From: an uncultured Cryomorphaceae bacterium
Lineage (GTDB): Bacteria > Bacteroidota > Bacteroidia > Flavobacteriales > Schleiferiaceae
Assembly: GCA_913043005.1 (NCBI GenBank)
Contig: CAJWKU010000001.1
Location: forward strand, 62,001-126,000
Direction of reading: 5' to 3'
DNA: 64,000 nucleotides
The translations under genes were made by a program, and so were the position numbers. How positions within the stretch are numbered: position 1 is the stretch's first letter; every line of letters starts with the position of its first letter. Below the pieces are notes generated by a model. That model ran no database searches and was not told where the DNA came from. It saw only the letters and a program-made list of their open reading frames with translations. Of the stretch, positions 29,438-38,247 are shown piece by piece.

Positions 29438-30339
29438 GTTGTTAATTCCTTTTTTTCCGCAGCGCGTAATTTTGCTGATCTAGAGCGCGGATTGGCCAAT
29501 ATCTCGTCAATCCCTGGAACTAGTGCTTTTCTTGTGACGAGTTTAAATGGAGTCAGTCGGTTGCCAAATTCGTCTCTTTCAGCCTCTCCTTTAAGTTTGC
29601 CTTCTCGAAAATATAATTTAACTCTTCTGTCTTCAAGACTATGATAAGAAATCATGACAAATCGACCTCCAATAGAAAGCAGCTCTTTACCTTCTTCAAG
29701 TAATTTCTCCAAAACTTCGAGCTCTCTATTCACAGCTATTCGTATCGCTTGAAAAACTTTAGCAAAAATCTTTTCGCCTTTTCTTCCATGCGGCTCTATG
29801 ATATTTAATAACTCTCTGGTGGTTAGAATAGGTGATTGAATTTGAGCGCTCAAGATAATTTGTGCCAATTTTTTTGGTCGACTCACTTCTCCGTAAGTAG
29901 CAAGGGCATGTATTAATGAGTACTCGTCTATTTCAGATAGCCATTCTGCTGCCGATTGCCCTGTTCTTGTGTTCATTCTCATATCTAATGGCCCATTGCC
30001 ACGAATAGAAAATCCACGCTGTACAATATCAAATTGATGAGAGCTAACCCCAAGGTCTGCTAATATGCCATCTGTTTTGTTGACATTATGTAGCTTTAAA
30101 AATCGTCTAAGGTGTTCGAAATTATGAGGGATTAAAGTAAATCTTTTGTCTTTTAAATTATTCTCTAGTGCATCTGGATCTTGGTCAAATCCAAAAAGTT
30201 TACCTTTTGAACTTAATTGCTTTAGAATGGATTTACTATGGCCACCTCCGCCAAATGTAGCGTCGACATAAATCCCGTCTGGATTAATGGAAAGAAGGTC
30301 TATGGACTCTTTTAATAGGACCGGGTTATGATATGACAT
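29434..30339 (-). CDS. rsmH: 16S rRNA (cytosine1402-N4)-methyltransferase
   Basis: A 301-residue SAM-dependent methyltransferase. YHNPVLLKESIDLL opens it, DATFGGGGHSKSIL (about 27-40) is the SAM loop, and DLGVSSHQFD and SYHSLEDRRVK are RsmH motifs. It methylates C1402 in the ribosomal P site. It is the second gene of the dcw operon and overlaps mraZ by 14 bp. Confidence 0.97.
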   Translation of the reverse strand: MSYHNPVLLKESIDLLSINPDGIYVDATFGGGGHSKSILKQLSSKGKLFGFDQDPDALENNLKDKRFTLIPHNFEHLRRFLKLHNVNKTDGILADLGVSSHQFDIVQRGFSIRGNGPLDMRMNTRTGQSAAEWLSEIDEYSLIHALATYGEVSRPKKLAQIILSAQIQSPILTTRELLNIIEPHGRKGEKIFAKVFQAIRIAVNRELEVLEKLLEEGKELLSIGGRFVMISYHSLEDRRVKLYFREGKLKGEAERDEFGNRLTPFKLVTRKALVPGIDEILANPRSRSAKLRAAEKKELTT

Positions 30340-30790
30340 TAGAGTTTGGTTCTCCCATTACTTCTTCTGTTAACTTTGCGAAATCAGTATTTTCCACGCT
30401 CACAGCTTTTTCATAATCTGATTGATTCCATATTTCAAGTCCGAAAGGAGTCGCACTGAAAACAATGGTATTTTTAAGATTCGCAAAACCTATTAAATCT
30501 TTTGAAATTAAAATGCGCCCCGCAGAATCCATTTCGACTTGTTTTATACCAGCATGAAATATTCGAATAAACTCATTATTTTTTTGAACGAATCTATTTA
30601 ATTTTTTTATCGAGTTGGTTAAATCAATCCACTCTTTCTGAGTATGAAGTTCTAAGCATTTACTAAAGACACTTCTTTTTAAAACAAAACCAGCAGTGCC
30701 AATAGATATTAACTGTTTTTTCAGGCTAGACGGAACAGAGACACGCCCTTTAGCATCCATTTTGCATTCATATACACCCAGTAATTCCAT
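30326..30790 (-). CDS. mraZ: transcriptional regulator MraZ
   Basis: A 154-residue protein with two SpoVT-AbrB-like halves, DAKGRVSVPSSLKKQL (about 12-27) and DSAGRILISKDL (about 90-101), the expected MraZ layout. MraZ forms a ring-shaped oligomer and in E. coli represses the dcw operon it heads. Three GTGGG repeats lie 40 bp before its ATG, so self-control is very likely here too. It leads the whole 15.8-kb minus-strand cluster. Confidence 0.97.
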   Translation of the reverse strand: MELLGVYECKMDAKGRVSVPSSLKKQLISIGTAGFVLKRSVFSKCLELHTQKEWIDLTNSIKKLNRFVQKNNEFIRIFHAGIKQVEMDSAGRILISKDLIGFANLKNTIVFSATPFGLEIWNQSDYEKAVSVENTDFAKLTEEVMGEPNSNVIS

Positions 30791-30812
30791 TATCTATTGT
30801 TATGTCTTATGT

Positions 30813-30820
30813 CAAAAATA
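30813..30820 (-). promoter_or_regulatory. -7 box of the dcw (mraZ) promoter
   Basis: On the minus strand the sequence is TATTTTTG, an exact TAnnTTTG match. It lies 22 bp before the mraZ ATG. The nearest TTTG that could serve as -33 is 23 bp further up, inside the GTGGG repeat block, slightly wider than usual. Confidence 0.6.
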
Positions 30821-30829
30821 CCTATTTTC

Positions 30830-30854
30830 CCCACTATTTCCCACAAATACCCAC
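30830..30854 (-). promoter_or_regulatory. MraZ operator: three GTGGG direct repeats
   Basis: On the minus strand GTGGG occurs at 30850-30854, 30840-30844 and 30830-30834, each exactly 10 bp apart. In E. coli MraZ binds TGGGN repeats separated by 5-nt spacers, which is the same arrangement. The block lies just upstream of the -7 box, so bound MraZ would cover the core promoter. Confidence 0.85.
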
Positions 30855-30977
30855 AAAAGTTGATAACTTTTAGTAATGAGTATAATTATCACTATATCAG
30901 ATAGATATAAAACAAGATGGCTATGGTCTTTGGAATGCTTATCTTCGTTCCCAATTAAGTTTTAAAATTTAATTAAA

Positions 30978-31742
30978 ATGCCAGAATTAAGAAAAGAAGG
31001 AAAATTCGAATTCAAAATTTCCGGAGAGGGTACTCCGATTATTTTTCTTCATGGGTTGATGGGTACTTTGGGAAATTTTGATGCACAAGTTGATCATTTT
31101 GCAAAGGCTGGATATCAAGCCACGGTACCGGCATTACCTCTTTATAGTATGCCTTTAGCAACAACCAACGTAAAAAACTTGACACGATTCGTAAAATCTT
31201 TTATGGATCATATGGGATATGAGAAGGCTTTTCTCGTCGGTAACTCTCTTGGGGGACACATTGCGCTTATGATGCAAAAATTATATCCTAATAATGTTCA
31301 TGGCCTTATTCTTGCCGGAAGCTCTGGGTTGTATGAGTCTGCAATGGGGAATTCTTACCCAAGACGCGGTGATCGTGATTATATAGCAGAGCGTATTAAG
31401 GATGTGTTTTATGTGAAAGAAGTTGCCACTGAAGAGTTAATTGATGAGGTCTTTGCCACAGTTAATGATAGGAATAAGGCAATTAAAACTTTGGCTATTT
31501 CTAAAAGTGCAATTAGACATAATATGTCGAATGATATCAAAGAATTCGACGTTCCTACATGTATAGTTTGGGGTAGACAAGATGATGTAACACCACCGGA
31601 GGTTGCTGATAAATTTAAGGACCTTATGCCAAATTCAGAACTACATTGGATTGATGAATGTGGTCATGCAGCTATGATGGAGCGACCAGAAGAATTCAAT
31701 ACAATAATTCAAAAATGGCTAGACAAACTACTGTCAAACTAG
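30978..31742 (+). CDS. alpha/beta-hydrolase
   Basis: A 254-residue alpha/beta-hydrolase. The oxyanion region is FLHGLMGTLGNF (about 24-35), the nucleophile elbow GNSLGGH (about 92-98), the acid is in WGRQDDVTPP and the histidine in DECGHAAMMERPEEF. No signal peptide is seen, so it is cytoplasmic. The substrate is not deducible; relatives include esterases and 2-succinyl-6-hydroxy-cyclohexadiene carboxylate synthase-like proteins. Its last 28 bp contain the start of engB, so they share a transcript. Confidence 0.88.
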   Translation: MPELRKEGKFEFKISGEGTPIIFLHGLMGTLGNFDAQVDHFAKAGYQATVPALPLYSMPLATTNVKNLTRFVKSFMDHMGYEKAFLVGNSLGGHIALMMQKLYPNNVHGLILAGSSGLYESAMGNSYPRRGDRDYIAERIKDVFYVKEVATEELIDEVFATVNDRNKAIKTLAISKSAIRHNMSNDIKEFDVPTCIVWGRQDDVTPPEVADKFKDLMPNSELHWIDECGHAAMMERPEEFNTIIQKWLDKLLSN

Positions 31743-32389
31743 TTCCCCCAATTAAGGCAGAATTTGTCAAATCTGCTTCTCGGACTTCTGAATGTCCTAA
31801 AATTTCAGTTCCTGAATTTGCTTTTATCGGGCGATCAAATGTTGGTAAATCTTCTTTAATAAATTGCTTGGCTAATAATTCGGGCTTAGCAAAAATTTCA
31901 GGTAAACCTGGTAAAACTCAGCTCATTAATCATTTTACAATGGATGCTGGATTATGGTCATTGGTTGATCTTCCCGGTTATGGTTATGCAAAGGTTAGCA
32001 AAGTCCAACGAGAGATTTTTTCTAAAATGATTAGTCATTATTTAAAAAACAGAAGGAACCTAGTTAATATTTTTGTTTTAATTGATGGTCGGCTTGCGCC
32101 TCAAAAAAAAGACTTAGATTTTATTAGAAATTTGGGAGAGTGGGGGATACCGTTTTCTCTTGTTTTTACAAAACTAGATAAATTATCAAGTAGTGCATTT
32201 GGAAAAAATCAGGCGGCATTTAAGAAAAAAATGCTTCAAGAGTGGGAGAATATCCCTCCTATGCATTTAACAAGCGCAGAAACAGCTTTGGGTCGAGTTG
32301 AATTGATTGAATCAATAAGGAAATTGACATTAGAATTATCTCCTCTTTTACTGGAAGAAATCAATAATTCTGAAAGAAGTAAAGAATGA
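31715..32389 (+). CDS. engB: ribosome biogenesis GTPase EngB (YsxC/YihA)
   Basis: A 224-residue single GTPase domain. G1 is GRSNVGKSS (about 37-45), G2 region GKPGKTQ, G3 DLPGYGYAKVS, and G4 TKLDK. EngB helps assemble the 50S subunit. The frame is open to 31658, but ATG 31715 gives the usual N-terminus MARQTTVKLV and overlaps the hydrolase by 28 bp. It converges on gldC with a 12-bp gap. Confidence 0.96.
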   Translation: MARQTTVKLVPPIKAEFVKSASRTSECPKISVPEFAFIGRSNVGKSSLINCLANNSGLAKISGKPGKTQLINHFTMDAGLWSLVDLPGYGYAKVSKVQREIFSKMISHYLKNRRNLVNIFVLIDGRLAPQKKDLDFIRNLGEWGIPFSLVFTKLDKLSSSAFGKNQAAFKKKMLQEWENIPPMHLTSAETALGRVELIESIRKLTLELSPLLLEEINNSERSKE

Positions 32390-32401
32390 CTGAAAAATTA
32401 G

Positions 32402-32725
32402 TTACCCAATAAGTTTTAATTTCTCTGCAAAATATTTGGCAAAATCTCTTATGTCCTCAGACATCTCGTCTTCATTGGTTGATCTTTTAAATCCGTCAGC
32501 CATCGAGAGTAAGGTTTGATGATAGAATTTCTTCATGTCATCCACCATCATATTTTTAGTCCAGAGATCAATTTTTAAAGTGTCTTTAGTTTCGCCATCC
32601 CAAACGGATAGAATAAATGCATCTGCTTTTGATTTTTTCACACCTCCATCTGGAGCAGACCATTCTATTTTTGTTGGGATTTTATTGACATCAAGTTCAA
32701 TGTCAAGATTGATTTTTGAATTCAT
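32402..32725 (-). CDS. gldC: gliding motility protein GldC
   Basis: A 107-residue acidic cytoplasmic protein. IEWSAPDGG (about 20-28), LSVWDGETKDTLKIDLWTKNM in its middle (SVWD and DLWTK are the conserved parts), FYHQTLLSMAD and the C-terminal FAKYFAEKLKL match GldC of Flavobacterium. Its molecular role is not known, but it aids gliding in F. johnsoniae, where it is encoded beside gldB, as here (10-bp gap). Confidence 0.88.
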   Translation of the reverse strand: MNSKINLDIELDVNKIPTKIEWSAPDGGVKKSKADAFILSVWDGETKDTLKIDLWTKNMMVDDMKKFYHQTLLSMADGFKRSTNEDEMSEDIRDFAKYFAEKLKLIG

Positions 32726-32735
32726 AAAAAGATAT

Positions 32736-33734
32736 TTAAGGCCGGTAACCAGATTTTTGAAGGATCAAATTTACGTTTTCGTCATCCATAATTTCCGATA
32801 AAGCTAGTTCGGGATTTTGGGACCAATAGTTTTGAAGGATTCTCCAACCAAACCAAGCTCCTGCTTGTCCAGGTATTATTTGATCATTGGAAGTCGTAAA
32901 TGCACTAAATGGCGCAGCTTCAATGAGTTTTCTTTTTAAATCAAAAGAGTTATCAAAAAGCCATTTCTTTTTTAATAATACTTTCCATAGAGCCGATTCA
33001 TTATTAATCATAAATTGATTTTCGATAACATCCATGTTTAGTGCTTTCTGAGCCTGGGAATCACCTAAAATAGTTTGAAGAAATAAAATACTTTTCCCTG
33101 AATTGATCATTGCAGATAGCAATGATGAATTTTTTTGAACTTTGGGTATGTGACCTTTACTTAATGAACGAAAGAGTTCAATGATAACTTGATCGGAATC
33201 ATGTCTTGTAAGCTGATACTTTGCCTCTCGCGCATAAAGGGGATGATCACTTCCCAGATACCTGTCCCACGGAATAAAAAAATGCTTTGGACCTTCAAGT
33301 ATCCAAAATTTTTCATTTCGACTTACGTATGTATATATATCAAATTCTTTTGCTTTCTCTTGGAATCTCAATTTATATTGATATACTCCAGAATTTATAT
33401 CATTTGTAAAGTCATTAAGAGGCATACGAGACTTTAAAGCATCTTTATAAAGTGCTTGCACTTCTGGATCTAATAAATAAGGGGGGAGGTCTTTTTTCCA
33501 GTTATAGGAGCTATCAGAATCAAAGAAAATTATAGGATGTCGATATTGCATTTGCTCAAGCTTATCGAACATACTAATCGAATCTAAACCTAAAATAGAA
33601 TCTGAAAAATGAATAATATTTACTTGATTTTCAGTATTAGATTTAGGAAGTTGTTCCCAAGGATTCTCTTGGCATGAATTTAGTAAGACATGTATGCCAA
33701 TTAAGAGTATTAATTTTGAAAATATTTTAAACAT
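32736..33734 (-). CDS. gldB: gliding motility lipoprotein GldB
   Basis: A 332-residue protein from ATG 33734. The signal peptide ends in the lipobox LLNSC, so the mature protein starts at Cys with a lipid anchor. PIIFFDSDSSY, YLGSDHPLY and the C-terminal IPGQAGAWFGWRI are GldB-like. In Flavobacterium it is needed for gliding. A start at 33785 is possible but would lie over the nadE start and lose the signal peptide's N-terminal position. A TACTTTTG box lies five bases before ATG 33734. It runs into gldC. Confidence 0.85.
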   Translation of the reverse strand: MFKIFSKLILLIGIHVLLNSCQENPWEQLPKSNTENQVNIIHFSDSILGLDSISMFDKLEQMQYRHPIIFFDSDSSYNWKKDLPPYLLDPEVQALYKDALKSRMPLNDFTNDINSGVYQYKLRFQEKAKEFDIYTYVSRNEKFWILEGPKHFFIPWDRYLGSDHPLYAREAKYQLTRHDSDQVIIELFRSLSKGHIPKVQKNSSLLSAMINSGKSILFLQTILGDSQAQKALNMDVIENQFMINNESALWKVLLKKKWLFDNSFDLKRKLIEAAPFSAFTTSNDQIIPGQAGAWFGWRILQNYWSQNPELALSEIMDDENVNLILQKSGYRP

Positions 33735-33739
33735 TATGC

Positions 33740-33747
33740 CAAAAGTA
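33740..33747 (-). promoter_or_regulatory. -7 box of gldB-gldC promoter
   Basis: On the minus strand this reads TACTTTTG, an exact TAnnTTTG match, ending five bases before the gldB ATG at 33734. Transcription would begin at or within a base or two of the start codon. It supports the shorter gldB start over the one at 33785. Confidence 0.6.
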
Positions 33748-33758
33748 CTTATCCAAAA

Positions 33759-34592
33759 ATGAACCTTAGTCAAATTGATAAACATATAGTAGGTTGGCTA
33801 TCTGATTATGCCATGTCTTCTAGAGTAAATGGATTTGTCGTTGGAGTATCTGGAGGTGTCGATTCAGCATTGACATCTTCTTTGTGTGCCTCAACTCAGC
33901 TTGAAACTCATTTATTAGAACTGCCTATTCATCAGCCTCAGAATCAGTCTAAAAGAGCATATATCCATATGAAAAGCTTAAAAGAAACATATGGTAATGT
34001 ATATATGGAGCAACGAGATTTGACTTTAGTTTTTGATTCACTGGTTTCTACATTAAATCTTAGTAAAAATCATAATACTGAACTATCACTTGCAAATGCT
34101 CGGGCAAGAGTCCGTATGACGACTTTATATGCATATGCTCAAAACCATAATTTACTGGTTATTGGAACTGGAAATAAAATTGAAGATTTTGGCGTTGGTT
34201 TTTACACAAAATATGGGGATGGAGGTGTCGATATTAGTCCAATTGCTGATTTATTTAAATCTGAAGTATTTGAATTAGCAAAATATAAAGGAGTTTCTCA
34301 AACTATTTTGGATGCAGCTCCTACAGATGGTTTGTGGAAAGATGAAAGAAATGATGAAGATCAAATTGGAGCAACTTACCCAGAACTTGAAGTGGCTATG
34401 AAATGGGTAATCGAGAAAAATTGGAATCCGTTAAAGGATGATATAAATAATATTTTAGAAAGTAATCTGAAAAAGAGAGAAAAAGAGGTTTTGCTTCTTT
34501 TTATTCAATTCCACAGATCAAATAGCCATAAGATGCTACCTATTCCTGTCTGTGAAATTCCTAAATCGTACAAAAGAGGGAAAGAGAATTAA
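33759..34592 (+). CDS. nadE: NAD+ synthase (ammonia-dependent form)
   Basis: A 277-residue N-type ATP pyrophosphatase. GVSGGVDSALTSS (about 29-41) is the PP-loop, GTGNKIEDFGVGFYTKYGDGG (central part at about 143-163) and ISPIADLFKSEV mark the NaAD and metal sites, and PTDGLWKDERNDEDQIG is the late lid motif. It makes NAD from deamido-NAD. It lacks the glutaminase domain, so ammonia is the nitrogen source. It diverges from gldB and converges on the phosphatase gene with a 4-bp overlap of stops. Confidence 0.95.
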   Translation: MNLSQIDKHIVGWLSDYAMSSRVNGFVVGVSGGVDSALTSSLCASTQLETHLLELPIHQPQNQSKRAYIHMKSLKETYGNVYMEQRDLTLVFDSLVSTLNLSKNHNTELSLANARARVRMTTLYAYAQNHNLLVIGTGNKIEDFGVGFYTKYGDGGVDISPIADLFKSEVFELAKYKGVSQTILDAAPTDGLWKDERNDEDQIGATYPELEVAMKWVIEKNWNPLKDDINNILESNLKKREKEVLLLFIQFHRSNSHKMLPIPVCEIPKSYKRGKEN

Positions 34593-36184
34593 TTGAATTT
34601 TAAAGATAAAATATCACCATTACAAGCACTAGGCTGAGCAATTTTCAGAATATGACTAAGGGTTGGAGCTATGTCTTTTATGTTAATTCTTTCACTATGT
34701 TTTTCAGGGGAGTGAAAAATATTTCCATAAAAAATAACAGGCACATGTGTGTCATATGTGTATCCGGAACCATGAGTGGTACCTGTTTTGTAATAAGCTA
34801 TGGAACCAGGATAAAGAGAGTAAAATACTTGTCCACTTCTTTTATCAGATCCATTTTTACGCATTAGTGCAAAAGGTTCTGAGGCTCCTCGTATTTCATC
34901 TTTTGTCCACGATTCAGCGATTGCAGGATGTTTTAATAGTGCATTACGAACAATTTCTTGAATCCTTTCAAGACTATCATTTTCTTCAATATAAACTTGT
35001 TCATTTGAAAAATTTAATATTAATTCGGGAGGTACTCCAGCAGCTACAATCAATTCTCTAAACTCTGATTCTAAGTCTGCAGGTGCCATCCAATCGACTG
35101 GCATACCATCCATTTTAGCTTGACTTGGATTGTCCGCAGCGCCATGATCTGCAGTTAGAACAATGATAAAATTATCTTTACCGACGTGTTTATTTAGGTA
35201 TTCAAATAATGTGTCAAGCTGACGATCTAGTCGTAAATACATATCCATTGTCTCATGAGACCTAATACCTGTGCCATGTCCAATATAATCTGTAGCAGAA
35301 AAGCTAATTGCCAATACATCTGGGAAGCGATTATTGTGTATTCCTAATTCTTCTTTTTTCAGGGCCTCTATAGCAACATCTACTAATATTTGATTCCCCT
35401 TGGGAGTAGTTTTAAATGCTTCAATACCGGTAGTATCAAAATCAAAAAGCCGGGATAAATCATAAGGGAAATCTGCTTTTCTGGCCCCTTTAGGAATACG
35501 TTCAAACTCTGTAGACTGTATCTCAGGATATTGATTCTTATCTATTAAGTAATCCCATTTGCCATTCATGTATGATTTAACACTATTTTTTCGATTAAAA
35601 TTGATAAGCCATTTGGGCAATGATGACATATAATAGCTACTTGATATAAATCCTGATTTATCCAACCAGAAAGCAGCATCTCCAAAATGTCCTGCAGCAC
35701 AAATTGCACCACGATCTTTTAAAGAAAATGCAAATATTTTAGATTTTTTATTACTAGCCCACTCTAATTCATCTGTCCAAGTTGTACTATGAATATTTTT
35801 TGGACTTCTTTTGGCATATTTTGATGAAGTTCCAATTGGCGATACATCGGAATCTTCTAAACAATAAGTTGTCTTCCCAATACTTGGAACATACCAATCA
35901 TTTCCAATAACGCCATGAAAACGAGGATCTGTACCCGTGTAAATACTTGCGTGGCCTGGAGCTGTATAAGTTGGAGCATGAGTATAATGCGCATTCCAAA
36001 AGACTTCACCATCTTCAAGTAGCGTTTTAAATCCTCCTTCATAAAGGTGAGAGTACCTAGTTAAATAATCGGCTCGCATTTGATCCACCACAATAGAAAC
36101 AACGAGTTTTGTCTCTGATGCCGTCTGGGACATAATTGACAACGAAGTAAAAAATGTTAAAACAAGTTGAAACAGTTTTTTCAT
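34589..36184 (-). CDS. PafA-type alkaline phosphatase (secreted)
   Basis: A 531-residue protein with a signal peptide ending near MSQ. SIVVDQMRADYL supplies the first metal-binding Asp, APTYTAPGHASIYTG the nucleophilic Thr region, KDRGAICAAGH the Lys/Arg pair near the phosphate, and TADHGAADNP a metal site. These fit the Flavobacterium/Elizabethkingia PafA group of broad phosphomonoesterases, which free phosphate in the periplasm. No T9SS tail is seen. It starts 9 bp after the ABC-F gene ends and may share its transcript. Confidence 0.88.
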   Translation of the reverse strand: MKKLFQLVLTFFTSLSIMSQTASETKLVVSIVVDQMRADYLTRYSHLYEGGFKTLLEDGEVFWNAHYTHAPTYTAPGHASIYTGTDPRFHGVIGNDWYVPSIGKTTYCLEDSDVSPIGTSSKYAKRSPKNIHSTTWTDELEWASNKKSKIFAFSLKDRGAICAAGHFGDAAFWLDKSGFISSSYYMSSLPKWLINFNRKNSVKSYMNGKWDYLIDKNQYPEIQSTEFERIPKGARKADFPYDLSRLFDFDTTGIEAFKTTPKGNQILVDVAIEALKKEELGIHNNRFPDVLAISFSATDYIGHGTGIRSHETMDMYLRLDRQLDTLFEYLNKHVGKDNFIIVLTADHGAADNPSQAKMDGMPVDWMAPADLESEFRELIVAAGVPPELILNFSNEQVYIEENDSLERIQEIVRNALLKHPAIAESWTKDEIRGASEPFALMRKNGSDKRSGQVFYSLYPGSIAYYKTGTTHGSGYTYDTHVPVIFYGNIFHSPEKHSERINIKDIAPTLSHILKIAQPSACNGDILSLKFN

Positions 36185-36193
36185 ATCGACAAG

Positions 36194-38158
36194 TTACGCT
36201 TCTATTTCCCCCAACTCCTTTTGAAGGGAAGAACTTTTTTCGACTGCTTCCTCCCAAGCATTAAAAGAATCATCTAATTTCTTTTTGAGCTGTTCATAGT
36301 TTATATAAAAATCTGGATCTTCAGACATCTTTTTGAATTCAATAGGGTTTGATAAAATATTTTCTAAAGCATCTAATTCTTTTTGAAAATTTTCATATTT
36401 ATTTTGAGCGTTTTTTTCAAATTTTTCAGCATTCTTTAAATTTTTTTCAATTTTCTTGAGTTCATTTTTTGATACTCGTTTATTTTTTGCTTTTTGCTCT
36501 AATTTTGAAACTGGCTTTTCCTTCAGTCCTAATTCAACTTGTCGCATATTCTGCATTTTTTTCTGATCAAGGAAATATTCTATACCACCTAAATGCTGTC
36601 TAATTTTACCATCTTTAAATTCATAAGTTATATCAGCTAAATCAGATAAAAACTCTCTGTCGTGAGAGACTACAATTAGTGTTCCGTCATAGTTTGCTAA
36701 AGATTGTTTCAAGACATCTTTAGCTTGCATATCTAGGTGATTGGTTGGCTCATCGAGAATTAAAAAATTAATTGGATTTAGCATCAATTGACATAACGCA
36801 AGTCGACCTCTTTCCCCACCAGAGAGGACAGATACCTTCTTACCAACATTATCTCCGGTAAACATAAAATTTCCTAACATTTTTCGGGCAAAGCCGCGCA
36901 TTTCCTCAGGGGCAGAATCTTCAATAGTCTCTAGAACAGTTTTCGATCCATCTAAAACTTCAGCTTGATTTTGGGCATAATAACCAAGTGATATTTGGTG
37001 TCCTAGATCAATGGAGCCCGTGAAGTCTAAATTTTCCGCAAGAACTTTGACAAGTGTTGATTTACCTTGACCATTTTGTCCCACAAAAGCTATTTTTTGA
37101 CCTCTAACAATTTCCATGTCAAAACCTTTGAGAACATGCTTTGGTCCATAATGCTTATGAATGTCAACGAGTTTCGCGACAACTTTTCCAGAACGAGGAG
37201 CTGGCGGGAACTTAAATCTCATATTACGTGTATCTTCTTCATCTACAGCAATACGGTCTATTTTGTCTAATTTTTTTATTAAACTCTGAGCAAATGATGC
37301 TTTGGAAGCTTTATATCGAAATCGTTCTATTAGTTCTTCAGTCTGTTTTATTTCTTTTTCTTGGTTGGCTTTTGCTTGTCTTTGTTTTTCTCTAATCTCT
37401 TCTCGGAGACTTAAATATTTATAATAGGGACATGGGAAATCATAACTTTTACCCAGAACAATTTCTAAGGTTCTAGTCGTTGCATTATTGAGAAATGTTC
37501 TATCGTGTGAAACGAGAATAATCGCTTGCGGGCTATCTGCAAGAAATTGCTCTAGCCACATTATAGACTCGATATCTAAATGGTTTGTGGGCTCATCTAA
37601 TAACAGAACATCATTATTCTGCATTAATATTTTAGCTAACTCAACTCTCATTTGCCATCCCCCAGAAAATGAGGTAAGTGATTTATGGAAATCATTGGAT
37701 AAAAAACCAAGACCAATAAGGACTTTTTCCATTTCTGCTTGGTACGTATAACCACCAAGCATTTGATAAGTTTCTTGATTATTAGATAGTTCATTAATTA
37801 GATTCATATAGGAAGGACTTTCATAGTCCGTTCTCGTCTCGAGTTGCTTAGTCTGCTCTTCCATTTTAGACTCGAGAGCTTGAATCTCCTTAAAGCTAGA
37901 TGCGGCCTCTTCCCAAACGGTATTATCTCCCGATGGCGGAATATCTTGAGTTAAGAAACCAATTTTAAAATCATTCGGGAGGGATATCTTACCAGAATCA
38001 ACAGACATTTTACCTGCAATAAGGCTTAATAGAGTAGATTTACCGGCTCCGTTTCGACCGACTAGACCAATCCGTTCTCCAGGGTTTATTTGAAATGATA
38101 TGTCCTTGAAAAGATCTGTTCCTCCGAAGGCCAGACCAACTTGATTTACACTTAACAT
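36194..38158 (-). CDS. ABC-F family ATPase
   Basis: A 654-residue soluble protein with two ABC domains and no membrane part. Walker A motifs are GRNGAGKST (about 35-43) and GQNGQGKST; signatures are FSGGW and LSGGERGR; both Walker B regions read LLDEPTNHLD-like. A charged linker joins them and a coiled coil (about 560-650) ends the protein. ABC-F proteins act at the ribosomal E site to relieve stalls, or give antibiotic protection; this housekeeping-like form resembles Uup/YdiF. It has its own TAnnTTTG box. Confidence 0.93.
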   Translation of the reverse strand: MLSVNQVGLAFGGTDLFKDISFQINPGERIGLVGRNGAGKSTLLSLIAGKMSVDSGKISLPNDFKIGFLTQDIPPSGDNTVWEEAASSFKEIQALESKMEEQTKQLETRTDYESPSYMNLINELSNNQETYQMLGGYTYQAEMEKVLIGLGFLSNDFHKSLTSFSGGWQMRVELAKILMQNNDVLLLDEPTNHLDIESIMWLEQFLADSPQAIILVSHDRTFLNNATTRTLEIVLGKSYDFPCPYYKYLSLREEIREKQRQAKANQEKEIKQTEELIERFRYKASKASFAQSLIKKLDKIDRIAVDEEDTRNMRFKFPPAPRSGKVVAKLVDIHKHYGPKHVLKGFDMEIVRGQKIAFVGQNGQGKSTLVKVLAENLDFTGSIDLGHQISLGYYAQNQAEVLDGSKTVLETIEDSAPEEMRGFARKMLGNFMFTGDNVGKKVSVLSGGERGRLALCQLMLNPINFLILDEPTNHLDMQAKDVLKQSLANYDGTLIVVSHDREFLSDLADITYEFKDGKIRQHLGGIEYFLDQKKMQNMRQVELGLKEKPVSKLEQKAKNKRVSKNELKKIEKNLKNAEKFEKNAQNKYENFQKELDALENILSNPIEFKKMSEDPDFYINYEQLKKKLDDSFNAWEEAVEKSSSLQKELGEIEA

Positions 38159-38166
38159 CTGGAGGA

Positions 38167-38174
38167 CAAAAGTA
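38167..38174 (-). promoter_or_regulatory. -7 box of the ABC-F gene
   Basis: On the minus strand TACTTTTG matches TAnnTTTG exactly, eight bases before the ATG at 38158. A TTTG lies too close (four bases upstream) to be the -33 element, and no better one is seen. Confidence 0.55.
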
Positions 38175-38247
38175 ACAAAGGGAATTCATCCGAATGCTAA
38201 CTTTATTTAAATTGTTTTTTGACTTGTATCACATCTAATTTCATCTC

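Noticed and set aside
33735-33785. The longer gldB start at 33785
   Set aside because: It would place 17 residues ahead of the signal peptide, overlap the nadE start and run over the TACTTTTG box, which fits the start at 33734.
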